64,000 nucleotides of DNA from Anaspis maculata. Taxonomy: Eukaryota > Arthropoda > Insecta > Coleoptera > Scraptiidae. The notes below the pieces were generated by a model. It saw nothing but the letters and a program-made list of their open reading frames with translations. It did not search any database and was not told where the DNA came from. Of this stretch, positions 53,138 to 62,811 are shown piece after piece; the first letter of the stretch is position 1; the number at the start of each line of letters is the position of its first letter. The stretch covers positions 1,550,001 to 1,614,000 of the forward strand of contig OX421968.1 of assembly GCA_949128115.1 (NCBI GenBank), read 5' to 3'. The translations under genes and the position numbers were made by a program.

Positions 53138-54167
53138 GGGCTCTGACACGGAATAGCGCTGGTCAAAACAGCGTTCCAATAATAGCGCCGTGACAAAAAA
53201 GCGCCGGTCAAAATAGCGCCGCGTCGAAAAAGCGCTGGACGTAATAGCGCCGCGACAAAATAGCACCGGAATTAATAGCGTCGCGTCAAAAAAGCTCTGG
53301 ACATAAAAGCGCCGGGACAAAACACCGCCGCGACACGATAGCGCTTTTCGCTTTTTTATGAGAAATATCGCTACGACAAAATAGCGCCGAATTGTTACCG
53401 AGGTAGGTTTTTCTGGCGTCAGTTGTTGACAAAAGTACCTATAAAATATCTGTGGCGAAAGATCCAACAAAAGGGGTTGACGTAAGCTGATCGGGAAAAT
53501 GAAAAGACGACATGAACCAAATTGTTGAGTTAATGATGCACAATTGATTATTGTTTGTAAGATGTGATTTTCATGAGTTTCACGATATCCTTCATATTAG
53601 GTATATGTATTTACCTACTATACCATACCTATTCATACAGAGAGCTGAGCAGGGACACAGGTAATTGGTAATTGAAAATGATCTGCTTACTTCAAAACAA
53701 AACGCCTTTGTCTGAGTACAATGATTTTTAAATACGTTCACTGCCAAGTATATTATTGAAAAAAATCCCCCTCCCCCAGGCCGCTCAAGAAAACAATACT
53801 GACCGTCGAGGTACATCTGCGGGTCATGCTTGTCCCATGTAATGCACGGCGACCGTCAGTTTGACCAGCGGTGACACATCGTGGCAGTGAACGTGTTGAG
53901 CGTGTTAAGCTCGGTGTTAAGGCTTTTTGAGCTGCTTTTTTGTTGCAGCGCTATTATTCATGGCGCTATTCCGTACGGGGCCATTTTTTCACAACGCTAT
54001 TTTTTACAGCGCTATTTTGAAATGGCGCCATTTACTACGGCGCTTTCTTGTCGCGACGCTATTTTTGTCGGCGCTTTTTTGTCGCGACGCTATTTTTCCT
54101 GGCGCTTTTTTGTTACAGCGCTATTTTGGTAGCGCTTTTTTGACCGACGCTATTCCGTATCAGAGCC
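53138..54167. mobile_element. Motif-array element 2 (1030 bp), inverted copy, 8-bp duplication GTTGCCAT
   Basis: It is a reverse-complement relative of element 1 over its whole length. The flanks are GTTGCCAT at 53130-53137 and 54168-54175. The left end has one extra G (GGGCTCTGACACGG) relative to the family terminus. The different duplication shows a separate insertion rather than an inverted duplication of element 1. Confidence 0.9.
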
Positions 54168-54261
54168 GTTGCCATGACGACTTTTTTGCCCAAGGGCTAA
54201 AAAGAGTCACTTTAGGCCATGTTTTGAGGTCGTAAAATAACGCATTTAATATAGGTAGTGC

Positions 54262-54922
54262 AAAATAGTTATTTATGTACCATGGGCATAAAGTGCCACT
54301 TTTTTCCCCCGTTGTGCGAGATTGCGACCGAGGCCGTAGGCCGAGGGAAGCAAGCACAAGGGGAAAAAACGCACTTTAGGCCCAAGGTGCATACAATGTT
54401 TTTTGCACTGGCTAGTGCAAGACTGGAAATTTCGAGTTATTCAGTCGTTGAAAAATTGTCATGGCAGCGCTGATTACTTGGTTGTACGTCGCACGATCTA
54501 CCATGCGATCAACAAAATTCGGAATTGGGGTAGGCTGTGCCCCAAGTAAGCAGCTTGACATCCTGAAATTTAACCAGGTCATAGCCTACCAGATCGCATG
54601 GACGAGTGGCAGGTTATTACTTATCACCTATCTTGAACACGTAGCTGCCGGGGCCTCATCGCATACTAGCATAAAACAGGTATTTATTGGTTTTGGTATG
54701 TAAACGTGCTAATTTTGTTGTTCTTGTAGTCTTTCGTGTTCCCTACAAATTGAAGTCCATTTTGCATCGCATCAAGTAGTTACGTCAAAATTGAAGGTGA
54801 CGTTTCTTCTGACGGATCAAGAGAGCTCGTTGCCATGACGACTTTTTTGCCCAAGGGCTAAAAAGAGTCACTTTAGGCCCTGTTTTGAGGTCGTAAAATA
54901 ACGCATTTAATATAGGTAGTGC
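54262..54922 (+). repeat. 661-bp tandem duplication, second copy with both empty sites
   Basis: It carries single copies of GTTCTTGT (54720-54727) and GTTGCCAT (54829-54836) at the places where copy 1 has insertions. It therefore documents the pre-insertion state. It also includes a conserved hairpin centre (54529-54590). Confidence 0.9.
54529..54590. repeat. Conserved hairpin centre, copy D
   Basis: GGTAGGCTGT ... CATAGCCTACC with GCAGCTTGACATCCTGAAAT and TTAACCAGGTCA inside. It is the tandem-duplicate partner of copy C. Confidence 0.65.
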
Positions 54923-55079
54923 AAAAATTGAGTTTATATCTGTATTATCCTGATAAGTGCACAAAACTGTTAAATTGTACAAATGGATTGCCTACTCATT
55001 GGTATTTGGTTGCTCTTAATTGGCACGACCGCCGATGCAACATCTTGTTCCTAGAAATAAGTCTACATTCGGATACAAA

Positions 55080-55312
55080 TCATAATAATAATAATTTCGT
55101 CTTTGTTACGGCGGAGTCTAGCCAATGGCTACTCTACTTGACCGTGGACCGACAGCTTAACGTGCTTTCCGAGGCACTGTATAAGCGAGCTGATAGTTGA
55201 ATTTCTGGTAGGTCACCCATCCAGAAATCTGACTGCGCCTGACGTTGCTTAGTTTCGGATATCGCTCTCCCGATATCCGACGCTCCGCGCCACGCTTATA
55301 CCCTTGGTTGAT
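55080..55312 (-). repeat. 5S-rRNA-derived SINE
   Basis: On the minus strand, GATATCCGAAACTAAGCAACG, then TCAGGCGCAGTCAG and TGGATGGGTGACC, follow the 5S rRNA internal control region in order (box A, intermediate element, box C) with 5S-like spacing. The body then reads CTCGGAAAGCACGTTAAGCT, a sequence common in SINE tails, and ends in an (ATT)n-like tail at about 55081-55095. The 5S part is too diverged, and is joined to SINE body, so it is not a functional 5S gene. RNA polymerase III would have transcribed it from the internal promoter. Confidence 0.8.
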
Positions 55313-57240
55313 ATAATATATCAATCAAGGGATTCTCGCAAGACAACTCAAAATAGACCAGAGATATTTCAAGACTTTCTTTTTGATCGATGCACTAATC
55401 AGGTTTGCCAAAGTTAGAAACCACGCGCGGGTACAATAGAAGCTCACGCTGGAAAAATCAAACAAACGGGAATGATTAAAATAAGCACAAGCATACACAA
55501 CACGTGATGTCGTGTACGTTTTTTAGATTTAGGTAATTTACGCTACGTTTGAATAAAATATACGGCTCAAATCGGAAAATCCAGGTAATTCCCGGTTCTA
55601 AGGATTAATATATTACAAATTTAGAATTCGGTGTAACGGACTTTCATTCTCTGCGGGTGCGGGTACGCGCTTCGTTGCTCCAGGCTTGCAGATCCAGGCA
55701 AGAAATTATTATCATTTGACCGTTTGCTTGCCTGGTTGCGCATCTTGCTTTTCACCAGTAATCCGTAATTCCTAATAATATCAAGTATAAAACTGGAGGG
55801 AAAATTCTGTAAAAATCATCCCGCTTGCACAATAGAATTTCTCGGAGCTCAGATCTAGGAGTCATTCAAGAGGGAGAAAAATTGCGTTACTTAATGATAC
55901 TCTTTATTTTGAATTAAAAAAAAAAACTGAGCAGCTGAAATAAGAAAATGCTTTGAGTATTTATTATTATCCAGTTATAATAAGTGTTTATTAAACCAGG
56001 TAGGCATCAGGTAATAATTAATAATGTAGTTAGCGTTGTTGACAACTTTTTGTGGGGATGTGATTCTCCGATTCGCTAATGCGCTATTGCGACTCACACT
56101 CATGAGGGTGAGGGGATATTCACTTGTTCAACATCGGTTCATTTTTCGTCTCGATATCCCCTCTGATCCTCATTTGAACCTAAGCGAGTTTTATGGGTCG
56201 ACCATTTCAATCTTTGATATGGTTTATCTCATCCTGGAATCGAAACGTCCATATTTTTGCGGGCTTGTGGACATTAAGACTCTTTAAAGCAATGTCAGTT
56301 AAAAATCTTGAGAAAAGTTGTTGACTGGTTCGTCAATACATCAATCATTTCCCTGTCTTTGGAAGTGTAACGCTCTTACAAAAGTAAATAACGTGAAACG
56401 TTGCATATTATTGTAAAGCATCATACAGTGTTTTATTTTATTTTCAGTAATCTCAAGCACGGTTCTTATTTAGAATGACGAATTCGTCCGCATTTCCCAT
56501 TCATTAAACGTCGATGGAAATTAATGGGTCGCGATGAAGAAAATTGTGTTTTAAGCAAGAAGATAATTAATTCGATAGGACGTCTAACAATGGTAAGAGT
56601 CATTTACTACGTCAATGACGATACGCGTGCTGGATATTTTCGCATCGGCGGCAGCATCAGGGACGGATCCACAAAAAGGAATTTAGCAGCGCGCATCCAG
56701 ATATGAGATGTAGAATTTGAGATTCGGATATGAGTTGGTCCTACTTCCTATACCTTCTTCCCCCATCAGAGTTGCGTACAGAACTCCAGCAAGGCGTGCG
56801 TATATCCAGATCTTGTGCAAGGTTTTTTGTTTTTCCGATCCGTACATTTACGCGTAGGCAGAGAGTTATATTACATATTTGCGAGATAATGCCGAATTCA
56901 CGACAAATCATACGTGTAACACCTTAATTTCGTTTTCATACATGTTTGCTTTTACGCTTTCAAGTTTTTGATTGCAATGTAATATAAGTTTTCGAGATCA
57001 CTCGAATAATAATAGTATTTATGTACCAAGGCCGTAAAGGTGATCTTTTTATTTTATGCTTTGCATTTTTATAAAAACCTAGTTACCTATGACAAACAAA
57101 CTTGACAAGACAATCCGTGTCACTTCTAAAATCATTGTATGAAGAAAAACGAGTGATCAGACAATTCTGAAACTCCGCTGGAAATAAGCGAAGCCGCAAA
57201 TGCAGCAACTTTGCATCTGCTGCCAGAGAAATATGGATGC
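55313..57240. other. No gene recognised
   Basis: Small palindromes are visible: CCCTTGGTTGATAT / ATATCAATCAAGGG at about 55300-55332, and ATGAGGGTGAGGGGATAT (56102-56119) with GATATCCCCTCTGATCCTCAT (about 56153-56173). The frame at 56036-56287 overlaps that second palindrome and has no motif. Nothing else is supportable. Confidence 0.35.
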
Positions 57241-57241
57241 T

Positions 57242-57312
57242 AGGACAATTCGTAGCGGACAATTCGTCGCGGACGATTCGTCCCGCGGACAATTCGTCCC
57301 ACGGACAATTCG
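57242..57312 (+). repeat. Short tandem repeat, GGACAATTCGTCSCR unit
   Basis: Five imperfect units of about 15-17 bp (GGACAATTCGTAGC, GGACAATTCGTCGC, GGACGATTCGTCCCGC, GGACAATTCGTCCCAC, GGACAATTCGTCGC). This unit is familiar as the terminal or subterminal array of some animal MITEs, but that is recall only. Confidence 0.8.
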
Positions 57313-57545
57313 TCGCAAGTGAAGGCTTCGGAAGGTAAGGGGGTTATATTACACATGAAGACACAAGGAGGCTCAATAAAAGGATCTAAAAATCATAAGC
57401 AAATACAAAGGGTTCCAACAGAGATCCGAACGCCACGGAAGAATGCAACGGGGCTCAGCAAGGCTTCAAACGATATTGAAAACACAAGGGGGCCTTATGG
57501 AGCTTCATATAACAAAAAAATTAAGGCAAAATGGGGTTAACTGAT
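57313..57545 (+). repeat. Minisatellite of AAGGGGGCTC-type units, array 1
   Basis: Degenerate units of about 40-46 bp contain ACACAAGGRGGCTC and GGCTTC or GAGCTTC words. They resemble array 2 at 58380-58800 but are more diverged. The continuous frame across it is a consequence of the unit length. Confidence 0.6.
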
Positions 57546-58014
57546 ACTCTGAAAGCCATTAAAAGCTCAAGTGGACCAATAGGCGAAATTCAGTGCCATT
57601 TCTGCGCTGGCGCAACCATGCTAGGGGATTTGAGAATAGTGCCGTATGCTAACACATGTAAAAAGCGTAATTTCAACATTGTCTATTATTAAAACGGCTG
57701 GAAATGAAACTTTCAAATAAGCTATGGAAAAAAGAGTGTTTCTTGATCTTTCATTGTGTTCAAGACCAGCAATGATGGATCAGTTCTAGATACACAATGA
57801 GCGAAAATATGGCAACGTGTTTATCAGTTGGTGTGTTTTTGAAAATACCGCCCTACTTCTGGTATTCTTCTCTGCCCTACGGTTGCCGTCCTGTCTGTCA
57901 GTGGCATGAAACTGAATGTAAACAAATGGTAACTAAAATTTTATCGGGTTATATGTATAATATATCAGAGGTTTTGTGTTTTCTGTTTTTTTTTTCAAAA
58001 ATGACGGGCAGTTT

Positions 58015-58200
58015 GTTGAGTGCCTGGCTGCAAAAACCGTACGAAAAGAACATTACAGTTCCATTTCATGTGTGTTCCCAAAAAACATCACTTTCTAGGC
58101 AACCAGTTATACACTGAAAACGGCTTTTTCGTTCTTTTCGGAACACTACGCGCGGAATTCATTTTTTCGACAGCAATGCACATGGACAACATCATTCCAC
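58015..58200 (+). pseudogene. THAP-like zinc finger start, decayed
   Basis: In one frame the sequence reads C-stop-VPGCKNRTKRTLQFHF, continuing into VPKKHHF. The pattern C-x-VPGC-x-NR, followed about ten residues later by FH and a proline, is the start of a THAP domain, as found in P-element-like transposases and cellular DNA-binding proteins. The first residues carry a TGA and no full C2CH finger follows. It lies in the loop of a foldback element. Confidence 0.4.
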
Positions 58201-58379
58201 ATAATCTAGCATGGAAGTCAGGAGTTTCTTGTCATCTATTTTCCTTTGTTAAATCGATGGCTGAAAATCTGCAGGTTTTGACTTTTCCTAGCTCGCGCAG
58301 ACGCATGAGTTCCATCCCCTAGCTTTGCGAACCTACAGCGCAACTCGTGCCGCTGAATATCGCATATTAGGGTCCCATA

Positions 58380-58800
58380 CTTCACTCAAGAGACAAGGGG
58401 GCTCGAAAGGGCTCTGAATATCACATAGAGGCACAAGGTGCTTACTACTGCTTCGAAAGCCACGGAAAGATGTAAGGGGGCTCAGCATGCAGGGCTTCAA
58501 AAGACTTTGAAGAAACAAGGGGGCTCACGGCAGCTACGGATAACACAAGGAGGCAACAGGAGGCTCACTGGAATTCTGATAGTCGCATTGAAAAACATAA
58601 GGGGGCTCACTAGGTCTCCAAGCTACACTTATGGAAACGTGGGGGCTCACTAGGGCTCCAAGTTACATGTATGGACACAAGGGGGCTCACTAGGGCTCCA
58701 AACTACACTTGCAGACACAAGGGGGCCCGATAGAGCTCCGTATATATCAGATGAAGGCACAAGGGACTTACACACTGAGGCTTCCACAAGGTCTTGAACA
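58380..58800 (+). repeat. Minisatellite, about 43-46-bp unit, array 2
   Basis: About nine units of the type ACACAAGGGGGCTCACTAGG, continuing GCTCCAAGYTACACWTATGG. The last three full units (58600-58735) are nearly identical and earlier ones degenerate, as expected when an array expands at one side. Confidence 0.85.
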
Positions 58801-58999
58801 CAATGAAAGATCAAGAAACGCTCTTTTTTTCAGAACTTATTTGAAAATTCCATTTCCAGCCGTTTTAATAATATACAAAGTTGAAATTACGCTTTTTACA
58901 TGTGTTAGCATATGGCACTATTCTCAAATCCCCTCGCATAGTTACGCAAGCGCAGAAATGGCACTGAATCTCGCCTATTGTGTCAAATCTATTTGAAAA

Positions 59000-59344
59000 A
59001 ATACGAACTTTTCGTCGAATGGGCCAGATCGAAGAAGAAGATAGACAAATCTACCACTCATGACTCATGAGGCATCTTCCTACCTTGAAGCTCTTTTCCG
59101 AGATTCTTTGGCTGGCGTCTTTTTGGCGTTACAATGTGCTGTCACATGATGCACGTCATTATTTTCTGTAAGCCGTCACGGCCAGGGATCACGTCACGGC
59201 GTAGGACTGGGACACGGACGGGCGACGCCACAGTAAATTCATTGTAAATTGTGAGTTGTGACAATCAAAGAATGTGGCAATAGCAATAATCAGGCAATAA
59301 TCATTGACACTGCATTGACAGTCAACAAAACGCATGGTACCAAC
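59000..59344. promoter_or_regulatory. Possible promoter/5' UTR upstream of the signal-peptide exon
   Basis: This stretch is less AT-rich than its neighbours at 59140-59240 (GTCACGGCCAGGGATCACGT, CACGGCGTAGG, GACACGGACGGGCG) and lies just before the ATG at 59345. No TATA box or initiator can be fixed. I see no repeat relation inside the window. Low confidence. Confidence 0.2.
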
Positions 59345-59527
59345 ATGACGCAATTTCATTTCACCATCATACTGCTGCTATTTTGCGAATTTATGTCTGC
59401 GGGTGCGATTGATGAAATTCGCACCATGCCTAATTCGACCCTTCTGAGCTTTATTATTGTGGTAATTCAATATAAACTAGATAAATTACATTTTCGTGAA
59501 TTAGCAGAAAACACTTTAGAACCTTAG
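59345..59527 (+). CDS. Possible signal-peptide exon, unrecognised (60 aa frame)
   Basis: ATG at 59345 opens MTQFHFTIILLLFCEFMSAG, a good secretory signal (short N-region, hydrophobic core, small residues before the likely cleavage at SAGA). It is followed by IDEIRTMPNSTLLSFIIV. A donor-like G|GTAATT at 59461-59466 could end the exon there. Otherwise the frame closes at TAG 59525-59527. Upstream sequence is locally GC-richer. The mature part is unrecognised. It could be the first exon of a secreted protein gene extending rightwards, but no second exon is seen before the foldback at 59666. Confidence 0.3.
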   Translation: MTQFHFTIILLLFCEFMSAGAIDEIRTMPNSTLLSFIIVVIQYKLDKLHFRELAENTLEP

Positions 59528-59665
59528 TTATGCAACCCGTGCCGCAGCGAAAGGAACAAGTGAAGTCTAGCGGCCGTGGAGTGATTTTGACATGAGCGTA
59601 CAAAAAAGTTCAACTTTGGGACCGCAACAGAGCACTCTAAACAACGTAATTTTGGTTGATCGCCT

Positions 59666-60143
59666 AAAAAAATATTTTTTCACTACTAGCCGTGAAGTGC
59701 ATCATTATTAACCTCTCCCTGAATTAGAATGGCGGTTTTCTAGTAGTAAAAAAAATACTATATAAACCACGGTTGAGAAAATTATTATAGCTTCAGCGCC
59801 TTATATCCCTCAGCTGCGCTTCGGGATCTAAACTGGCGCTTCAGCTATAATAATACTTTCTCAACCTTGGTATATAATATACTATTATCAATCTTCCAAT
59901 CTCTTTATTGTCGATCAAGAGTGGTGAAATAGTATATTATATACCAAGGTTGAGAAAGTATTATTATAGCTGAAGCGCCAGTTTAGATCCCGAAGCGCAG
60001 CTGAGGGATATAAGGCGCTGAAGCTATAATAATTTTCTCGACCGTGGTTTATATAGAATTTTTTTTACTACTTGAAAATCGCCATCCCAGTTGAGGAACA
60101 GGTTAATAATGATGTACTTCACGGCTAGTAGTGAAAAAAAGTA
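59666..60143. mobile_element. Foldback element, 480 bp, near-perfect palindrome
   Basis: TTTTTTCACTACTAGCCGTG at the left pairs with CACGGCTAGTAGTGAAAAAA at the right. Centre near 59905. Each arm also contains an internal smaller inverted pair, TATTATAGCTTCAGCGCC and GGCGCTTCAGCTATAATA, so the sequence can fold as one long hairpin or as two smaller cruciforms. Confidence 0.85.
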
Positions 60144-60930
60144 TTATAGTGAAGAGCGTGGGCCATCTCTGCGGTCAGATGCCTCAGGCATCTGCCGAAT
60201 TTTCTCAGCGTCATTTCAGGTGGAATCGGAAATCTCCCGGCGATGTTATTCCTGAGCCTCCCAAGAGCTGCGGCGGTATATTCCAATTCGCGACGGTGGG
60301 TCTCATCGGTTCTATTCGCGGAATGCGCATTTTACTGTGAAATTAACTGGCGTTCAGGGGAGTTTTCGTTCTTATTACTATATTAGTTTTATTCACGGGC
60401 ACGAGCGCGGGCGTTCGCAAAATGCCACCGTTAGCGCGCCCGTTCTTTATCGGAGGTGGTAGCCTGGTAGCGGTAGCTGCCGTCGTCGGTCGCCGCCGCC
60501 TGCGCTTGATGGTGAGGAAGTCGTCCTCCGCTTCCGAAAGCACATGATGCAGATTGCAGGCCCCGGCGTTATAGCGACGACCGGAATGGTGACCGCACCC
60601 GACGACTCTGAGAGGCCTGCTAATATACCTCCTCCTCCCCATTTCCCGGACTCCACATTCATTACGTCCTCCTCTTCCCCCGTCCGAATTGAATTTGTTC
60701 CAGACGTAAATCAATATTAATGCACTTCTACACTCCCGTTTTTATCCGCGACGCCGTTTTAATCCCCACGTGAATTTTGCACGGCTCGGCTCGGCTGCAA
60801 ATGCGAAACCCTCATCTCTCATCAATTTCGTAAACAAACACGTACCTGTAGTTTCGATAATGAAAAAATTGTGACTGTATAATCCCTACTGGTATTATTG
60901 TCTTCTGCAGTATAGGTGCTTTTTCGCTAA
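60144..60930. other. GC-richer, apparently non-repetitive segment; no gene called
   Basis: About 60160-60720 is clearly richer in G and C and in CG dinucleotides than the rest of the window and has no partner elsewhere in it. Minus-strand frames are arginine- and glycine-rich, as expected from composition, with no motif. It could be a CpG-rich 5' region or exon of a host gene. There is no splice or polyadenylation evidence. Confidence 0.3.
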
Positions 60931-61302
60931 TGCACTATCGCCACCTTCCACTGCCGCTGCTGGCGTCTTTTTTCTCATTTTTTCCGTCTATGTCTTGGCC
61001 TTCTTGTTGCCAAAAACGTAGGTATATATACAGGGTGTCAAGTTCAAAACTTACAATTGCCTGTGAATCTGAAACAAAAGCAGATCGAAAATCGTCCAAA
61101 ACCATTTGGACAGAATGGAGGGGAACCATAATAGTAAAGTCAGTAACTCACCCCCACTCAGTGTCTGAGCCGAGCCCAGCCCCCTCCACTAATTGTTTCT
61201 GCATTTCCTATTTGTGCGGGTTACTGGTGTAGAGGGTTTGATTGAAGGAGTCAACGATGTCACTACGACATCTGCGGCGACTCGACAGGAGAGCCAGGAC
61301 CT
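60931..61302. other. MITE-like end and unassigned sequence
   Basis: TATACAGGGTGTCAAGTTCA at about 61027 has the same CAGGGTGTCAA terminus as the MITE at 15268, but no matching right end is found before 61303. No coding sequence. Confidence 0.4.
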
Positions 61303-62262
61303 AGTAGTCCAGTAAAATAAGGATTTAACTTGGAACAAATTAGGGGCAGGATGAAAAAAATATGGCGATGTAGAGAATGAAAAACTGAATAAGAAAAACC
61401 AAAGTTCCATTTCCAGTCATTCCGGGAACCATGGAAATAAAAATGGAGAAGATGGAAAAACATGCGCCGCTATCATTCTTTTGAAACGGTGAGAGAACGG
61501 TGAGAGATGTGTGAAAACTGTTGGGGACAAAGTTGTAGGGAATTCAATAATCTACAAAAAAGTCCCTGAGGGCATATGTCTTACTTCTTCAGTTTAGCCG
61601 TTAATCGCAGTCAAAGTTGCGCGCCGGTCTAGTGGAGTGGAAAAACTGTCCGCGTGACCTTCCTTTTTGGATGCTTTGAGAACGACAAAAGATATCAAAA
61701 AATTGTAAGCGACAAAGTTGTAGAGAATTAAATGCTCCACTAGAAAATTTTCAAGGTCAATTATTATCTCTTCTAGTTTAGCCGTGAACCACGTTCGAAG
61801 TTGCGCGACAATCCTGTTGATAAAATGGTTCTTCTGGAAAACTTACAAAAACCCTAGACTCGATGAAAAAACTATGACAATGTAGAGGATGAAGAACTGA
61901 ATCTAAAAAACCAAAATTTCATTTCACACTGTTTCGGGAAACCTGAAAAAAAAAGAAAATCTTGAAAAATAGTGATTTGCACTCGCAGCTTCCTCATTGA
62001 ATACTGGAATAAACGTAATAAATATGGAAAATCTGAACAAACTAGCTTGTAGAGGATTAAATTATCTATAGAAAATCCCGTGATGTCATGTATGCATCTT
62101 TGTCGACTAAGCTGCGGAGCGCTATCAAAGTTGGGGTACATGACTCGTGACGCGTCGCATATGTGGTGAAACTGGCACGACGTTGCGGTCATTGTTTAAT
62201 TGATTATAAAACATGATCAAATGATTCGAAAAAATTGCGTGCTTTGTTCAACGTCGGGGTAG

Positions 62263-62565
62263 CTACTTATTGTTAGAATTATCATTGTAGTCATCATCAT
62301 TGTCTTCCGAAACGACAATGCAGGAAGCGTCAGAACAGGTGGCTCCACGGCAGTGGTGGCAAAACTCGGTACACTTGAGGTCAGCTTTTCTGCATTCACA
62401 AAGCTTCTTGCAGTTTTTCAAGTATCTGCAGGAAATCAGCCGTAGCAGATTTTCGAGAGCTACGTTATCCTGGGTTCTAATAGGCATCAACCGAGAACTG
62501 TTCAATTTCCAACCCCATTGTTCAGGTGGACAGTTTTTTATTATCTCCGAGCTGTTGTTGAATGA
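62263..62565 (-). CDS. Cysteine-rich (CXC-like) exon, copy 2
   Basis: The minus-strand frame is open from 62565 to TAG at 62263-62265. It reads CPPEQWGWKL, then NVALENLLRLISC, CKKLCECRK, CTEFCHHCRG and CSDASC, with the same acidic asparagine-rich tail and stop as copy 1. It lacks the 5-residue insertion of copy 1 and has lost one cysteine (CRC to CRY). Several other amino-acid changes are present but no stop or frameshift. A long open frame in both copies suggests that the exon was intact when copied. Function in the element is unknown. Confidence 0.5.
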   Translation of the reverse strand, partial: SFNNSSEIIKNCPPEQWGWKLNSSRLMPIRTQDNVALENLLRLISCRYLKNCKKLCECRKADLKCTEFCHHCRGATCSDASCIVVSEDNDDDYNDNSNNK

Positions 62566-62811
62566 TCATTGTTCATCAGAAATCAGTTGAAAAACATCTC
62601 ATTATCTAACGTGAATCACGTTTCTCAATTATTATACATATTGTGTTACAAAATACGAGTATTTCTCAGTTTGAAGCCTGAGTGTCACGATACTATTTTC
62701 GTACTATTTTGATGCTATAAATATATGATTAGAAACGACAAATTCAGAAATTCCCTAGCAACCTAGTCTCTCGTCCTAGATTTCTAGAATGAAAATATGA
62801 CGAAAATAGTA

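Larger units (their letters stand above)
51512..54260 (+). repeat. 661-bp tandem duplication, first copy (interrupted twice)
   Basis: Segments 51512-51947, 53021-53137 and 54168-54260, joined in order, correspond to the uninterrupted second copy 54262-54922. The first copy lacks about 31 bp present in the second (after GAGGCCGTAGGC) and carries the two motif-array elements. Confidence 0.9.
57577..58985. mobile_element. Foldback element with a minisatellite and a THAP-like segment in its loop
   Basis: The arms pair: AATAGGCGAAATTCAGTGCC (about 57580) with GGCACTGAATCTCGCCTATT (about 58960-58979), ACATGTAAAAAGCGTAATTT with AAATTACGCTTTTTACATGT, and TTGATCTTTCATTGTGTTCA with TGAACACAATGAAAGATCAA. 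The arms are about 200 bp. The 1-kb loop contains the THAP-like fragment and minisatellite array 2. No transposase catalytic region is seen. Confidence 0.7.

Noticed and set aside
52620..53470. Arginine/phenylalanine-rich frames of 60-136 codons between 51.9 and 54.2 kb
   Set aside because: They translate the short-motif arrays of the two inverted elements and recur in mirrored form on the opposite strand.
51948..54167. Single large palindrome of 2.2 kb
   Set aside because: The two halves have different 8-bp flanking duplications and 117 bp of duplicated host sequence between them, so they are two insertions.
55205..55305. Functional 5S rRNA gene
   Set aside because: The internal control region is recognisable but the 5' and 3' thirds diverge and are joined to a SINE body.
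56036..56287. 83-codon frame starting with GTTGACAAC
   Set aside because: No ATG at the proposed start, overlaps a small palindrome, and no recognisable motif.
58380..58800. CRISPR-like array because GGGGGCTCACTAGGGCTC recurs
   Set aside because: The intervals between the repeats are themselves repeated, so this is a minisatellite.
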